Positions 35,605 through 48,306 of a DNA stretch of 64,000 nt are shown piece by piece. Numbering within the stretch: position 1 is the stretch's first letter; the number at the start of each line of letters is the position of its first letter. Below the pieces are notes generated by a model that did no database searches, was not told where the DNA came from, and was given only the letters and a program-made list of their open reading frames with translations. The translations under genes were made by a program, and so were the position numbers. Source of the stretch: Anaeramoeba flamelloides (taxonomy: Eukaryota > Metamonada > Anaeramoebidae); contig JANTQA010000032.1 in assembly GCA_027625915.1 (NCBI GenBank), positions 3,844,001 to 3,908,000 of the forward strand, written 5' to 3'.

Positions 35605-36806
35605 ATGAAAAGAGAAGAATTCTTTATTCTAAATTAAAGCAAATTTTAAGAAAAAGAATTTCGGTGTTTGTATCGGTTTCTTGGATGGAAAAAGGCAATT
35701 CTGTATTCTCGTTGTTCTTGATTTGTTTAGTTCAGTGATTTAACAGAACAAAAAACGTAGTTTTGACTTTTTTGTAATAAAACAATTTTATGTTGAAAGC
35801 TAACAAAACCTTGGTTTTTTTTTTTAAAAAGTTTTTCCAAACCCTCTTTGAAAAAATGTTTTTAAATGAGATACAAGAACTAAAACTTTTAATTTGGAAT
35901 CAAGAATTTTAATTGTTTGGAAAAAAAAAATTTTTGGAAATTATTAACAAAATTAATTGAATAACAACTTGAAAATGGTATATTGAACTTTTTTTTAGAT
36001 ATTAAACTTGAAAAAATAATCTTTTAAAGCTCTGAATATCTAGTTAGTAATTTCTTTTTGTAATTTAAAAATTCATTTTTCTTCTTTTTGATAATTGACT
36101 AATTCCAACTACAAACAAATCAATAATGTGGTCTTAATGGGTTTTAAAACCAACAATAATAAATGGTGGTGTTCTTACTGCTATCAAAATAACAAGTGAA
36201 GATGTTTTTAAATACTGGTATTGGAATTATCAACTGAAAAAAATAATCACGAGTTTTTCAATTATCTTTTTCAAATAGAGTCACAAATTTCAACCTATCT
36301 TCTTTGAACTCAAAATATTAAAGAAAATTATGGCAAAGGAGGTGAAAATTTATTCCCATTGAGAATTCAAATACCATTAATGTTTCAAAATAAAATCTGT
36401 TTCATTTTCAAGAAGCCTTACCATTAACCGATCAAAGAAACCGAGAATAAACAAATAAGTAAATATGGTATCGATTTCTTAAAGTCATAATATTTAAAAA
36501 AAGAAATGATCAAGAATGAAAATGTTTCTTCAAAAAATGGAATCGTTTCGAATAATAAATCAGTTAAGGATTTCAAAATAATGTGAATTTGAAATATATA
36601 ATTAACAAAGGAAATTTCAATGATTTAAACCCAATTAAAAATAAAAATTTTCAAAAATATCTTTTCAATTCAGAATATATTTAATAATTGATTATTTAAC
36701 CCTAATTAGAATAATATTACTTACATTAAAAAATTAAACCATAATATTTATACATTGGAAAGGATATGAAGGATTATTTTGAATTATTGACACATTTAGA
36801 TTAAAG

Positions 36807-37303
36807 TAGTGAAAAAAATACCGGACATGAAATTAATCCCAGATCAGATTTTTAATTGTGAATATTCGTAAGATTTTTGTATAATTTCATTTATTTACAA
36901 TCAAATCCTTTTTTTGAGGATCCAAACTTTTTAAATTATAACTTACCCACTTATTAGAATGAAGATTAATGAAATCACACTTATTCAAAATACCGTTCAA
37001 CCAATCAAAAAACAAGAATAAAAAATATCATTTCACAAAACTCTAGTAAACCTCTTTAAAACTTGATTGTTTTTTCAAAAAAGTTGATCTAATTAGGCTA
37101 TCAAACAATTACTGGAGTATTCTAGAGACATCTTACTTTGATGAACTTTCGGCAATTTTATTATTTTGTCCATAAAAAAATTGGTTATTTATAATAAGGA
37201 TTTGATCGAAAATAAATGAAATTACACAAAAATTTTACGAATATTCACAATTAAAAATCTTGTCGGGGATTTTACTTCATGTCCGTTATTTTATTCCCAA
37301 CTA
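36807..37303. repeat. TA-flanked element with ~120-bp inverted ends
   Basis: The left arm starts TAGTGAAAAAAATACCGGACATGAA. The right arm, on the other strand, starts TAGTTGGGAATAAAATAACGGACATGAA. Both continue with GATTTTTAATTGTGAATATT, CGTAA(A/G)ATTTTTGT and TAATTTCATTTATTT, then ATCAAATCCTT. The centre is about 250 bp with no coding content. A remnant of an arm may lie near 47735-47785. Confidence 0.85.
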
Positions 37304-37559
37304 TAATAAAAGCTTAATTAGATTATTTTTAAAAATTTTATTTAAACTAACTGAATATTGACCGGAATTTATTCCAAAAACTCAATTTGAAATAAGAAAT
37401 AAATATCTTGCTTTTATTACAGCATTAAATAGCTTAGCGACTTCTAATAGAAGAAAATCAAAAAAGAAAATGAAAATGATAAAATATATATTATACTGAT
37501 TTATACAACTAAATACATTAATAGGAATAATATTAAAATAATTTGAAAAACACTCAAAA

Positions 37560-38005
37560 AATTTATTTTATATTCAGGCACATTGTTTAAATGGAGTTAT
37601 CATCTGTTCTATCACAAATTTGTTTGAGATTTAATATTTTGTAAAAAAAATAATGAAAAGAAAAATGTTTTCTTTAGTATAACTAAAAATCCCATCCTTT
37701 AGTGTTTTTTTTTTTTTAATTTCAATCAAATCTCTCAAATAAATGAAGACAATTTACAACCATTGTAAACATTTTCGAACATTTTTTAAAGGGAAAAAGT
37801 GTTTTAAAAGTCTCAAGGCTTTGTAAAAGTCAAGATATTTTTTTTAAGATTTCAAAAAAATAATTTCTCATTTTTTCGTGATAATATTGAATATCGTGAT
37901 AATATAATTTTCATGATAAAGCTTGATTAATCGTGATTTTTTTAATCTTATTACGATTTTATTGCTAATATCATGAAAATATACATATTATATCCAAAAC
38001 CTCAA
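37560..38005 (+). repeat. Truncated relative of the 50854-52110 element
   Basis: It aligns with 51660-52110: TTTTATATTCA, TTTGTTTGAGAT, TCTCAAGGCTTTGTAAAAG, TTCAAAAAAATAATTT, CATTTTTTCG(T/C)GATAAT, GATTTTATTGCTAATATCATG, ending in AAAACC. Only the right third of the element is present. Confidence 0.75.
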
Positions 38006-38586
38006 AGTATATACCTCTTTATTAACTATTTCTTTACGAATCTATGGGAAAAGTACGGAAAATAAGGATAAATTTTTATAATAATAAAGTTCAATTCGGA
38101 CTATATATATATATTACCAATTATCACTATTATTATTTTGATTTATTAGTAATTTTTTAATTGAAAAAAAAATAAACATTTGATAAAGCATAATTAAATA
38201 TTTAAGCTGATTTTATTTTGCTAATCAAAGGGCCAATATCAGGAAATTGTCAAAAATTGTTATTAATAATATGTTGCGATTATTCAAGAATTTTAAGTCA
38301 ACGCTAATCTTAATGAACAAAAAAAAAAAAAAAAAAATCACGATCTAATAATTTTTATCAAATAAAATATTTAGATATTTGCTTGGAAAGAGAAAAACTA
38401 TGCCAAAATTTTTTTGAAAACTTAAAAGATACTTTTAAAAAAATAACATTTCTTATGAACCAATAAAAACTTACAAATAGAAAAAAATATTAAATCTTTA
38501 TATAATTATTCATTTAATAATTTTAATTTGATATTAATTGTTTTTAATTTAAATCAAAAATATTTTGACTCATTCGTGTTCCAATA

Positions 38587-39153
38587 AAAACTCCATTTCA
38601 AATATTGTAACTCACCTGAAATAATAAATATATATATTCTATAATATTCAAGAACAAAAAATAATTAAATCTGATTAATAATTCACTTTTAAACATTTTG
38701 AATATATAAAAACCCTATATTTCAAAAATTACAAAAAATAAAACCAAAAAGTAAAAAAGTGAGTTACAATTTTTGAAATAAAGATAACAATTGTTTATTA
38801 CTGAACTTTCACTGTAAAAAAGTCAAAGAAGAATATTTTTTGCTAATAAAAAATTTATTTTTAAAGGTATTACATAGTCAAAATTTTCTTTAAGATTATT
38901 TATCTTTGACAAATTTCTTTTTTATTTTTCCAAATGATCTTTTTTTTTAAAAAAAAAAGAAAAAGAAGAACAAAAAAAAATTTGAAAAAGCAAAATAAAA
39001 ATTTCTAAAGGCAAATAATAATTTGCAAAATTAGAAAAAATGATTCTAAACCAAAATGTTGAAAATATCTTTTTGAGATGAATACTGAAACAAAACCTCA
39101 AAATAACTCCACATTAACATTATAAAACCTGTCAAAATTTTTGAAAAATAGTT
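38587..39153 (+). repeat. F3-family TA-flanked element (567 bp)
   Basis: The left end is TA then AAAACTCCATTTCAAATATTG followed by TAACTCACC. The right end (other strand) is TA then AACTATTTTTCAAAAATTTTGAC. This is the best-preserved F3 copy. No open frame is found. Confidence 0.88.
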
Positions 39154-40275
39154 TATAGAAAAGTCATAATTTTTTTAAAAAATATATTTACAATCTCTAA
39201 TTAATTTATCTATCCAGGTACTTTGTATATTTTGAAGTTAGAAATAGATATTTATATAAATATATAATATTGGATATAACACTTACCCTTAGGGGATTTT
39301 AAAAAAGTCTTTTATTTTCAAAAAGAAAAATAAAACGTAAATCATTTTCGAATGAATTTGAGAAAAAATTTCAAAAAATGGTTTTTTGTTTGATGTTCAA
39401 TTCCAATTTTGACAAACATATAAACTATTATTTTCAAAACATTTTATTTAAAAATTAAAATTTTTAATAATGTACCTTTGTATTAAATTTGCTAAAATTC
39501 TTATTCAATTTTTTTAAGATACTATCACATTTTTGATGTTAAAGCTTGTATAAAATTCAATATTGTTAAACAAAAACAATACATTAATTTTAATTTGACT
39601 ATCCATGGAAAGTTAAAAATTTTGAAATATTTTTTTATTTAATAAATAGGTCGTATGAAAATTGAAAAAAATAGTTTTTCATCAAACAGCTAAATGAAAT
39701 TCTAGAAAAAAAAGGCAAAAAAAGTTATTTTTTTTATATCTCTTAGGTATATTTTACATTCAAATATATTTATACAATATCAGTTAATTAATTTATATTA
39801 TAAAATGAATCAGAAGGTAAATATAAATCAAAATTATTTAGATTTTCAAATCTTTACATATTAAATTTTTGAGTTGGATTAGTTAAAGATGACTTTCTAA
39901 TTTAAATTCAAAGAATTATATGATTTTTATCAAGGTTAGGTGATTGGGAAATCTCTCACATTTTTATTCAGTGCGATCTAAGAATGAAAAAATCTCAAAT
40001 TTTTTAGACTCTAATTAAAAAAATACAAAGAAGGTTGATAAAAATTGACTTTTTTTAAACAATCACCTTCTAGATAATATTTTTTAAAGCCTTAAACATT
40101 AATAAGATATTCTATTTTTTTTTTTTTTTTTTTGATTGCCAATTTATACTGAGAGGTTTTAAAAAATGACCTAAAAGGTCAAAAAGGAGAAATGTGAAAA
40201 TTTTTGAGTACTAAGTCTTTGTTATCTTAAAACACTGAAATTTTTGAAAAATGGAATAGATAATTGATTTTGATA

Positions 40276-40472
40276 CAGTCAGTTCCACTATTAAGGCACA
40301 AATTTTGAACAAAATTTAAGGCACAATAAAAATCTCAAGTTAAGGCACAAAATTCAAATTATAGTAAAATAAATTGTAAAAAAAAATAATTAAAAATTTT
40401 GTACCTTAATTTGATATTTTTATGTGCCTTAAATTTTGTTGAAAGTTTGTGACTTAATAGTGGAACTGGCTG
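40276..40472. repeat. ~200-bp CAGTCAGTTCCAC element (copy 2)
   Basis: The left end is TA then CAGTCAGTTCCACTATTAAGG. The right end (other strand) begins CAGCCAGTTCCACTATTAAG. The right flank is CA instead of TA. Internal direct and inverted AAGGCACAAA words recur four times. Confidence 0.88.
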
Positions 40473-40914
40473 CATAATATAAAATCCACTAAAATCCTCG
40501 TTTCCAAAAATTGAATGATCATTTTTTCTCAACTGATGTAATATTTTGTTGTTAAATAAAAAAAAAAATTACTCATTTTTGCAAATATTATTCCCAAAAG
40601 ATAACTTATCCAAAATTCCCAAAAAAATTTCCCACCCAAACTTAACCCAATTTATATTGATACAACAAATATATTTTTGAGAGAAAAATTCCAAACAAAA
40701 AAAAAATATCAAAAAAGCCATAAAATATTTGGTGCATATAATATGAACCGTGTATATCTAAAAACAATTGGGAAAGACACTATCCTCTTATTCATGGCTA
40801 CTAGAATTTAATTCAAAGAAAAAAAAAAGAATCAAAAAAAAAAGAACGCAAGTCAAAAAAATAAGCCAAAGGTAAAATAATACATAATCACACCCCTTTT
40901 GTAATAATTAATAC

Positions 40915-41373
40915 AGTCATTCCAACCTTACATGGAAATTTATAATACTCTGAAATTTATTTTCTATTCTTAAATTCTATTTTATAAAACAAACCGTAAA
41001 AATGATTATTAAAGCTCCTCATAAACCATAAAAGTTATAATACAAGATTAAAAATAAGTTATCCATTTGTTGGTTTTAGAAACTGAAAAAAAAAAATCAT
41101 TAAAATATCTACTATTAGTGTGGATCTTCAATTTCCAAAATCATTAAAATCTCAGGTTTAATCAATTTAAAACAAAAATCAAAAAAAACTTTCAAATTTC
41201 CAGTGATTACTGTGGTTGAATAAATTGGCGGTATAACTCGAATGGAGTCAGAGAAGTTGACATTTTTATCTTATGTTAAAAATTGAATTTTCTAATGAAG
41301 AAACACAATTTTATAAGAGACAACCAATTTCTATGTCTTATAAAATTTCATAGTCGAGCTGGAAAGGTTGTAT
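40915..41373. repeat. Possible inverted-terminal element
   Basis: The left end CAGTCATTCCAACCTTACATGG continues AAATTTATAATACTCTGAAATT. The right end on the other strand, CAACCTTTCCAGCTCGACTATG, continues AAATTTTATAAGACATAGAAATT. The termini agree only moderately. It shares words with 16500-16860. Confidence 0.45.
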
Positions 41374-42474
41374 GTTTTGTGGAGACAATGTGAAAATCCA
41401 ATTTAACTTAATGTATATAGATAATTGGTAACGCGATCATTTAGATTTAGAGTTGTTTATTGAGAATATTTTTTTAATGTTAAAAAATTGTGATTATTTT
41501 TGAATTTTGTTTTTCGTGTTCCTTAACAAGGTTTTAGAGTTCCCGAATCTCAAAATTTCTAAGTTAATTTTCCATTAAAAAAATGACATAATATGATTTT
41601 TTGATCCAAATTGGAGAATATTTTAAAGATCATTCTTTCATAATGTAAATGAGATTGGAACATATCGTTTTTAGACAAATTTTTAAATTGCAGACATATT
41701 CCTTAAAAATGGTTTTATCAAATACAAATTTTTGAAAAAAAAAAAAACCAAACTGTTAGAATAGTAATAAGATCTCTTAACTAAACATTCATTTAAGACA
41801 ATAAATATGTTATTGGTTATAAAAATAATATTTATTAACCATCAAATTGGGAATATCCTTCCCTATCTTTGAAAAAGAATTTTACTGATTTAAATCCAAA
41901 GGTACTTTCCGAAGTATTTGATTTCAACATAAATTGTTTTGAAAATAAAGGCTTAGAATTTTGTAAAAAGTGATCAATGTACCGAAATTGATTTGTGTTT
42001 TCAAGAAAGCTAACTGAAGCTAAAGGTAACTACTCACAAGTGCAATACACCATGATAATTCACTGATATTTGACAACACAACAAGGATAACACAATCCAT
42101 ACAAATACTTTCAAGACTTTTTCGAGACTTTCAGACTGACAGTCTGAAAGATTTCAGTTTCTGATATTCTTTTATATTTTTTCAAATTACAAATAATTGA
42201 TGACAAAGTTTTATAAGCCAAAAAAGGGTACAAAATAATAATTAAGAAAAGATAACATTTCGAAATTTAATCGAAATTTGTGAAAGTTGATGAAAAGAAA
42301 AATATTTGTTAACTTTCAAGAACCTGAAACTCTTTTTGTGAAAACCAAAAAGTGGAAAGTTGTTTAAATTACATGTTTTTAATAAGTTTGTGTTGTACAA
42401 GCTTTTAAATTAAAAGTTTTTGAATTTTGATCTTGTAATTCCTTTCAAAATTTGGAACAATTTCCAAACAAACG

Positions 42475-43597
42475 AAATGTTGTCAAGTTTTTTTTTTTTT
42501 TTATTGAGGAGGAAGTGTAGATTACACTCTAAGTGCCCTTTTACTTAAATTCTCTTTCAGAAATTTAAGCGTAAAATCATAGATTTCACGATTATTAATT
42601 AACGAAAATAATTTTAAGCTATCATAATTTAAAATTATTTCATTAAAATTTAATTCTTTTAACTTATTCAGAAAAATTAATCTATCTTTTTTATAGGAAG
42701 GACATACCCATAAAAAATGATCAATATTTTCTATTATTTCCTTATGTTCATATTTTAAACATAAAGGACAAAATTTATTTGAATTTTTATTTATTACATA
42801 ATAATATCTATTTAAGCAGTTGGTAAATGTTCTGAATTTTAGAATTGTTGAACTTGATGGATAACTTAAATATCTTTGATTAATAAATAAATTTTTTTTG
42901 GTTTTTAATTATTGCGAAATATTTTTGTACCTTCCAACTGGTAGAATTCAACAACTCATTATAATTATAATTATAAATTTCCTTTTTAAGAAGGTTTAAA
43001 CTCTCCGACTTCCAGTTAATTTTATTGTTTATTCTTTGATTAAATTTTATTAATTTTTCCAGATAGGGTAGAGATAATTCTTTTAATTTATTTTTGAATT
43101 TGAATTTCTTTTTATTGATTGATATTACCAAATTTTCGAATTTAAATTCTGTTTTATAAATAAGAATTGGTGTGTTTCTGTTTATTTTGCAGATTTCAGT
43201 AATACACGTATTAATGCAAGAGTTTAAATAGTTTAGGGTTGCTATTTTATAATTATATATTTCTAATCCATATGTTAATTGACTTAATATAAAAGATTTA
43301 AATAATCTTATTTTTAAATTATTTGTTAATAAATTATTATTGAATAATTGTTTAGAACTATTATAAGTTTCTTTTTGCCTTTTTTAGGTTATAGACTAAA
43401 TGTGAAATTTTTTTCCAAATAAATTCCCAAATATTTAATTTTTGATAAATCTTGAGTAATTTCTGTTTTGTCTTCATTAGGTTTTAATCCAAATTGGACA
43501 ATTACTTGATATATAGCATTTAATTTTTCATTTATTTGATTCATATTCCCTTTTATGATTAAAATTAAATCATCTGCAAACTAAATGTTGTCAAGTT
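42475..43597 (-). mobile_element. 5'-truncated LINE with perfect 15-bp target duplication
   Basis: AAATGTTGTCAAGTT occurs at 42475-42489 and again at 43583-43597, exactly flanking the insert. A T-run at 42490-42502 is the poly-A tail of a minus-strand LINE. The body codes the end of its protein: a LKELSLPYLEKL...TSWKVQKYF segment, then CPLC...EHKEI...DHFLWVC, a CCHC knuckle typical of LINE C-termini. It begins just at the FADD box of the reverse transcriptase, so the whole polymerase core is lost. The frame is broken between the two parts. The perfect duplication points to a fairly recent insertion, 108 bases before the ankyrin ATG. Confidence 0.93.
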
Positions 43598-43705
43598 AAA
43601 AAAGTGACTCCAATTTTTGAGTTATTCTTATTGTGAAGATCTTCAGAATAAAATCATTTTTTATTAATCTCTGAATTTGATTCATTCGTAATTAAAAAAA
43701 ACAAA

Positions 43706-44542
43706 ATGACAAGAAACATCGGGCTAATGAAAGATACGTTTGGTGAGTCTCCCTTGATTCATGCTGTGAAGGAATCCAATTTTGAATTAATTGATTTTAT
43801 TCTCTCACAAGGAGGGAATATTAATACAAAGGACACCAAAGGCTACACAGCCCTAATGATTGGGTGTATGAGTGGGAACCGAAAAGTCGTTCAAAATTTG
43901 GTTAATAAAAAAGCAGATCTCTCGATCGAGAACAAACAAGGACACACAGCTTCAGTGCTGTCAGCGATGAAAGGGCACAACAAATTAATCAAATTTCTTC
44001 AACAATCAGGAGACAAAACTCCAAAACACAAATTGATGTCTGCTTCTTTGTTTTATCTTGCACGAAAGGGGAGAGTAAGTAAAATCCAATCCATTTTAGA
44101 TTCAAAAGAGTTCAAAAAAGGATTGGTTAACATCAATTTTTGTAATGAAAAAAAATGGTCTCCTTTGATTGTTGCTTCTCAAAACGGCAAAACAGATGTC
44201 GTAAAATTGTTACTGAAATATTCCAAAAATGAGAATGAGAATGAGAATGAAGAGGAAACCAATAATAAAATTGTGAATTTGAATCTTGCCTCTTCTTTAA
44301 AAACAACAGCGTTAATGCACGCAAGTAGATCAGGAAACCACGAAATCATTAAATTATTATTAAACCATAAAGTAGATATAAACGCACAAGATATACGTGG
44401 GTATTCTTCTCTCCACTATGCAACAAATGCAGAAACAGTCATCGCTTTAAAAGATGGTGGTATAGATGTTACCCTTCAAGACACACAAGGAAGAACAGCA
44501 AAAGAATTTTGGGATAATGAAGAACTGAAAAAACTATTGTAA
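43706..44542 (+). CDS. Ankyrin-repeat protein, 278 residues
   Basis: A single-exon frame reads from an ATG preceded by an A-rich stretch (AAAAACAAAATG). About seven ankyrin units are visible, each with the TALxxA...G...VVxxLL pattern: SPLIHAVKES (~15), YTALMIGCMSGNRKVVQNLV (~47), HTASVLSAMKGHNKLIKFL (~80), an atypical unit near 115 (SASLFYLARKGRVSKIQSIL), SPLIVASQNGKTDVVKLLL (~150), TALMHASRSGNHEIIKLLL (~200), SSLHYATNAETVIALKDGG (~235), and a final GRTAKEFWD cap. A Glu/Asn insert (NENENENEEE) breaks unit five. Ankyrin stacks bind other proteins. No catalytic or membrane part is present, so the partner is unknown. A LINE sits directly upstream. Confidence 0.93.
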   Translation: MTRNIGLMKDTFGESPLIHAVKESNFELIDFILSQGGNINTKDTKGYTALMIGCMSGNRKVVQNLVNKKADLSIENKQGHTASVLSAMKGHNKLIKFLQQSGDKTPKHKLMSASLFYLARKGRVSKIQSILDSKEFKKGLVNINFCNEKKWSPLIVASQNGKTDVVKLLLKYSKNENENENEEETNNKIVNLNLASSLKTTALMHASRSGNHEIIKLLLNHKVDINAQDIRGYSSLHYATNAETVIALKDGGIDVTLQDTQGRTAKEFWDNEELKKLL

Positions 44543-45731
44543 CTTGAAGAGTATTTTCTTTTTATTTTTTCCAAGATCTTTTTTATTTTTGATTTTTTTT
44601 TTTTTTTACAAAGTCTTAGTTTATTACTCTTTAGTCAAGAGTATTTTGAATTCTTTTTTTTTTTTTTATTCTTATAAGAAAAAAACTAAAAATACTGATA
44701 AATTCTAATAAATTTCAAGAAATTTTTCATTCAATTTCCATTTTTATAAATCTTCGAACTGTTTCTTTTCAAAACAGTCCACAACAAAGAATATTTTGAA
44801 GAACAACTAATTTCACAGACTTTATTAACACTTGACTTCATAAAATGATTTATTCAAAGCTTGAGCAAAAAAATTTCAAAAAGGAAAATCAAGTAAAAAT
44901 TTCCAAACATTTATTACAATTTATCAGTAACAAAAACCCCATTCAAATTTTAAAGTATAAAACAAATAATAACTTTAATGTGAAACTTTTTTTGCATCTT
45001 TTTTACACTTGAATTTTTCTTTTTTTTATTTTCTTTGATTATTTCTGGAAAAAAGTAAACCAAAGAAAAAAATCTTTTAAATAATCATATCAAAATGGCA
45101 CCACACTAATCAATCAGAAAAAATATTTTGTAGCATCACTTCTTTGCTTTCTTTTCGATTTTTGTTTGGAAATATTAAGTTTAACAGTCTGCGTACTATT
45201 TAACACACACCCTTATTAATCAAATAATTCACAAAAAAAAATTATTTTTTACGGCACAACTCTTTAAGATAAGGTACAAAATATTTGTTTTTAGAATAGT
45301 GTTTGATTTGGAAAACGAGATTGTATGTTATTATGAATAATCTTTTTATGTTCATTATTGATTTTTTTATGAGCCTTATTTAATTGATTGTGTGCTAAAA
45401 AGGACTAGGACTTTACTCGTTTTTCTTATTTTCAAATTAAAAAAAAAAAAATATCTATTTGGTTGTTAATAAAGAGGCCAATTAGATTTGGGTTTATTAT
45501 AAAAAAAAAAAATTGTAACCATTCAGTAAAAAAAATTGCAAATTTATTGTAATTGTAAAATGGAAGTGAAAAAGAAAAGTTTTTAAATAATTTTTTACTT
45601 ATTTTTAACCGATCAAGAAAAATATATAAAACGGAAATTCTTCAAACTTAATTAATACCTATTGACAAAATCTTAATTATAATTTCATCTGAATAGGAAA
45701 AATAATAACAAGAAAACACCCAAAAAATTAA

Positions 45732-47640
45732 TTTTTTTTTTTTTTTTTTTATTATTGAAGAAGTGAAAATTACACTCTAGTTATCCTTAGACTTAAATTC
45801 CCTTTTAGGAATTTAAGCGTAAAATCAGAGATTTCATGATTATTAATTAATGAAAATAGTTTCTAACTATCTTGATTTGTAATTAATTCATTAAGATTTA
45901 TTTTTTTTAATTTATTTTGAAAAATTAATCTATCTTTTTCATAGGAAGGGCAGATCTAAAAAATTATCAATATTTTCTATAATTTCCTTTTGTTCATATT
46001 TTGAACCTAAAGGACAAAATTTATTTGAATTTTTATTAATTACATAGCAATATATATTTAAGCAATTAGTAAATGTTCTGAATTTTAGAATTGTTGAGCT
46101 TGATGGATAACTTAAATACTATTGTGTTTTAAATAAATACTTTTGATTTTTAATTATTGTGAAATATTTTTGAATCTTTTAAATTTTGGAATTCAGAAAC
46201 TCATTATATGAGTACTTATATATTTCATTTTTGAGTTATTTTAAATCTTTTAAATGTCAGTTGATTTTATTATTTATTCTTTGATTAAATTTTATTAATT
46301 TTTCTAAATAAGGAAGAGATAAGTTATTAAATTTATTTTCTAATTTAAATTTCCTTTTGTTTATTGAAATTTTTATATTTTCAATTATAAATTCTCTTTA
46401 ATAAATAAGAATTGGTAAATTTCTGTTTATTTTGCATATTTTAGTAATACATGAATTAATACATGAATTCAAATAATTTATTGTTTTTATTTCATAATTA
46501 AAAATTACGAATCTATATGTAAATTGGCTTATAATATAAAAGATTTAAATAATCTAATTTTTAAACTATTATTCAGAAAATTGTTATTGAATAATTGTTT
46601 CGAGTTTTTATAGGTTTCTTTAGATTTTTTTTAAATTATAAACTATATGTGAAATTTTATCCATATAAATACCCTAATATTTATTTTTTTTAAAATATTT
46701 TGATGTAACTAAAGAAATATCCTTATAAAGTTTTAATCAAAATTGGATAATAATCTCATATATAGAATTTAATTTCTGATTTACTTGGATTTTATTTCCT
46801 TTTATAATTAGGATTAAATCATCTGCAAACATTTGAAAATGATTTGTTAATGATAAAATTTTTGATAAACCAAAAAATGAAATTAGAGCAAATAAAAAAC
46901 GAGATGGTTGGGCCCCCTTGGAATATACCAAGTCCTACTCCTTGATAATACTTTAATGAAAAATTTTGGAATAATTTTATTTAAAATAATTTTTTTTATT
47001 GTCTTTCGAATTATTTTAAAATTGATTGAATGAAAAAATTTAGCTATATCAATCATCATAATATACGTTTTATCATTTTTATTTATATGATTTGATTTCA
47101 TTTTTTTATAAGTTTAAAAGAAATTGTAAACTGTAATTAAGTATCATCTTTTTTTTTGGAAATCCAACTAGTAATTTATGGATAAAGTCCTAACAAAGTT
47201 CAATTGGTTTTTATAACATTTTTAAAAATAATCTTATAAACATTGATTAATTTAAATTGGCCTATATTTTAAAACTACCTCTTCATTTCCTTTTTTATGA
47301 ATAAATAAAATTGACCTTTTTTTAATGTCTTCAATATGATTCTTAGTAAGGTTAATTAACTAATTTTTAAATATTTTTTGAATTGTAATAAGAAATTTTT
47401 TATAATTTTTATTTTCAATTGGGTTTACATGGGTGAAATTTCCTTCGTTAATAATATATTTTAAATTCTCAATTTTTTGAAATACTTTTACTGATTTATT
47501 TTTAAATTTTTAAAATTGTTTGCAATATTTTCAAATTGGACCAAATATATCAATTTTAAACTCTCATAAATTACTTCTTTTTAAATTTTTGATATAATCT
47601 AGAATCTTTTTACTTGTTTTAATCGATTTTTTTAATATAA
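45732..47640 (-). mobile_element. LINE copy, longest uninterrupted (1.9 kb), decayed
   Basis: A T-run at 45732-45750 marks the 3' poly-A tail of the minus-strand element. In coding order there is an N-terminal stretch (shared with 55073-55351), then reverse-transcriptase motif A (MIDIAKFFHSINFKI, ~47040), motif B in a YQGVGLGIFQGGP frame (~46925), motif C FADDLILI (~46825), and finally the C-terminal CCHC region. Several stops and shifts break the frame. No endonuclease domain and no clear target duplication were found. The left limit of homology with the 55440 copy falls at the same place. Confidence 0.88.
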
Positions 47641-48306
47641 CCCAAATAATCTTAAACATCATTATAATTATTTAATTTTTAATATACAAAAAACAAAAAA
47701 ATTTAAAATTTTATTGCATTAAAAACTGTTTAAAAAGTATGAAATTACACAAAATAAAATTTAAATTTAAAATTTTAAGAATATTCCTTTTTGGTTCACA
47801 CCAAAAATCCATAAAATGATTTTTAATATTAATTTATTTTTAGTATTTTAATTTATTTATATAAATTTTGGGAATCGATAATTAAAGAGTTTTTAATTTT
47901 CATAAAAGAAATACAAAAATCTGAAAATTAACCACTGATTCTATCAAAAATCCAAAATAAATATACTCACAACACAAAATAATTACTTTTTATATAAAAT
48001 TTCCCCTTTAGAAAAATTTTCGGGAACTTTGCAGAATATTATTGTGTTTTATAAATACTAAAAAATTCGAAAAAGTCAAAAAATTTTTTTGTTCAATTAG
48101 TTAGTTTTATCTAATATTGAATACTCTACTTCTAAAACAATTATTTACAAAGAGTATTCCGTGAAGGCCAACTTTTTTTTTACCTAGTTTCTGAACCTTT
48201 CAACCAATAAAATGCTTATTACATTTTTATTCTAAACTGAACAATAAAATTCACAAATCGAAAAGGAAGGAGAAATTTTAAAAATATTTTTGAATTTACC
48301 AACGGC

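Larger units (their letters stand above)
35543..43705. other. Large intergenic block (8.2 kb)
   Basis: No gene is seen. It holds repeats at 36807-37303, 37560-38005, 38587-39153, 40276-40472, 40915-41373 and the LINE at 42475-43597. The remaining sequence (35650-36800, 39200-40270, 41400-42470) is AT-rich with nothing recognisable. A perfect short palindrome (ACTTTCAGACTG / CAGTCTGAAAG) lies near 42127-42150. Confidence 0.6.
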
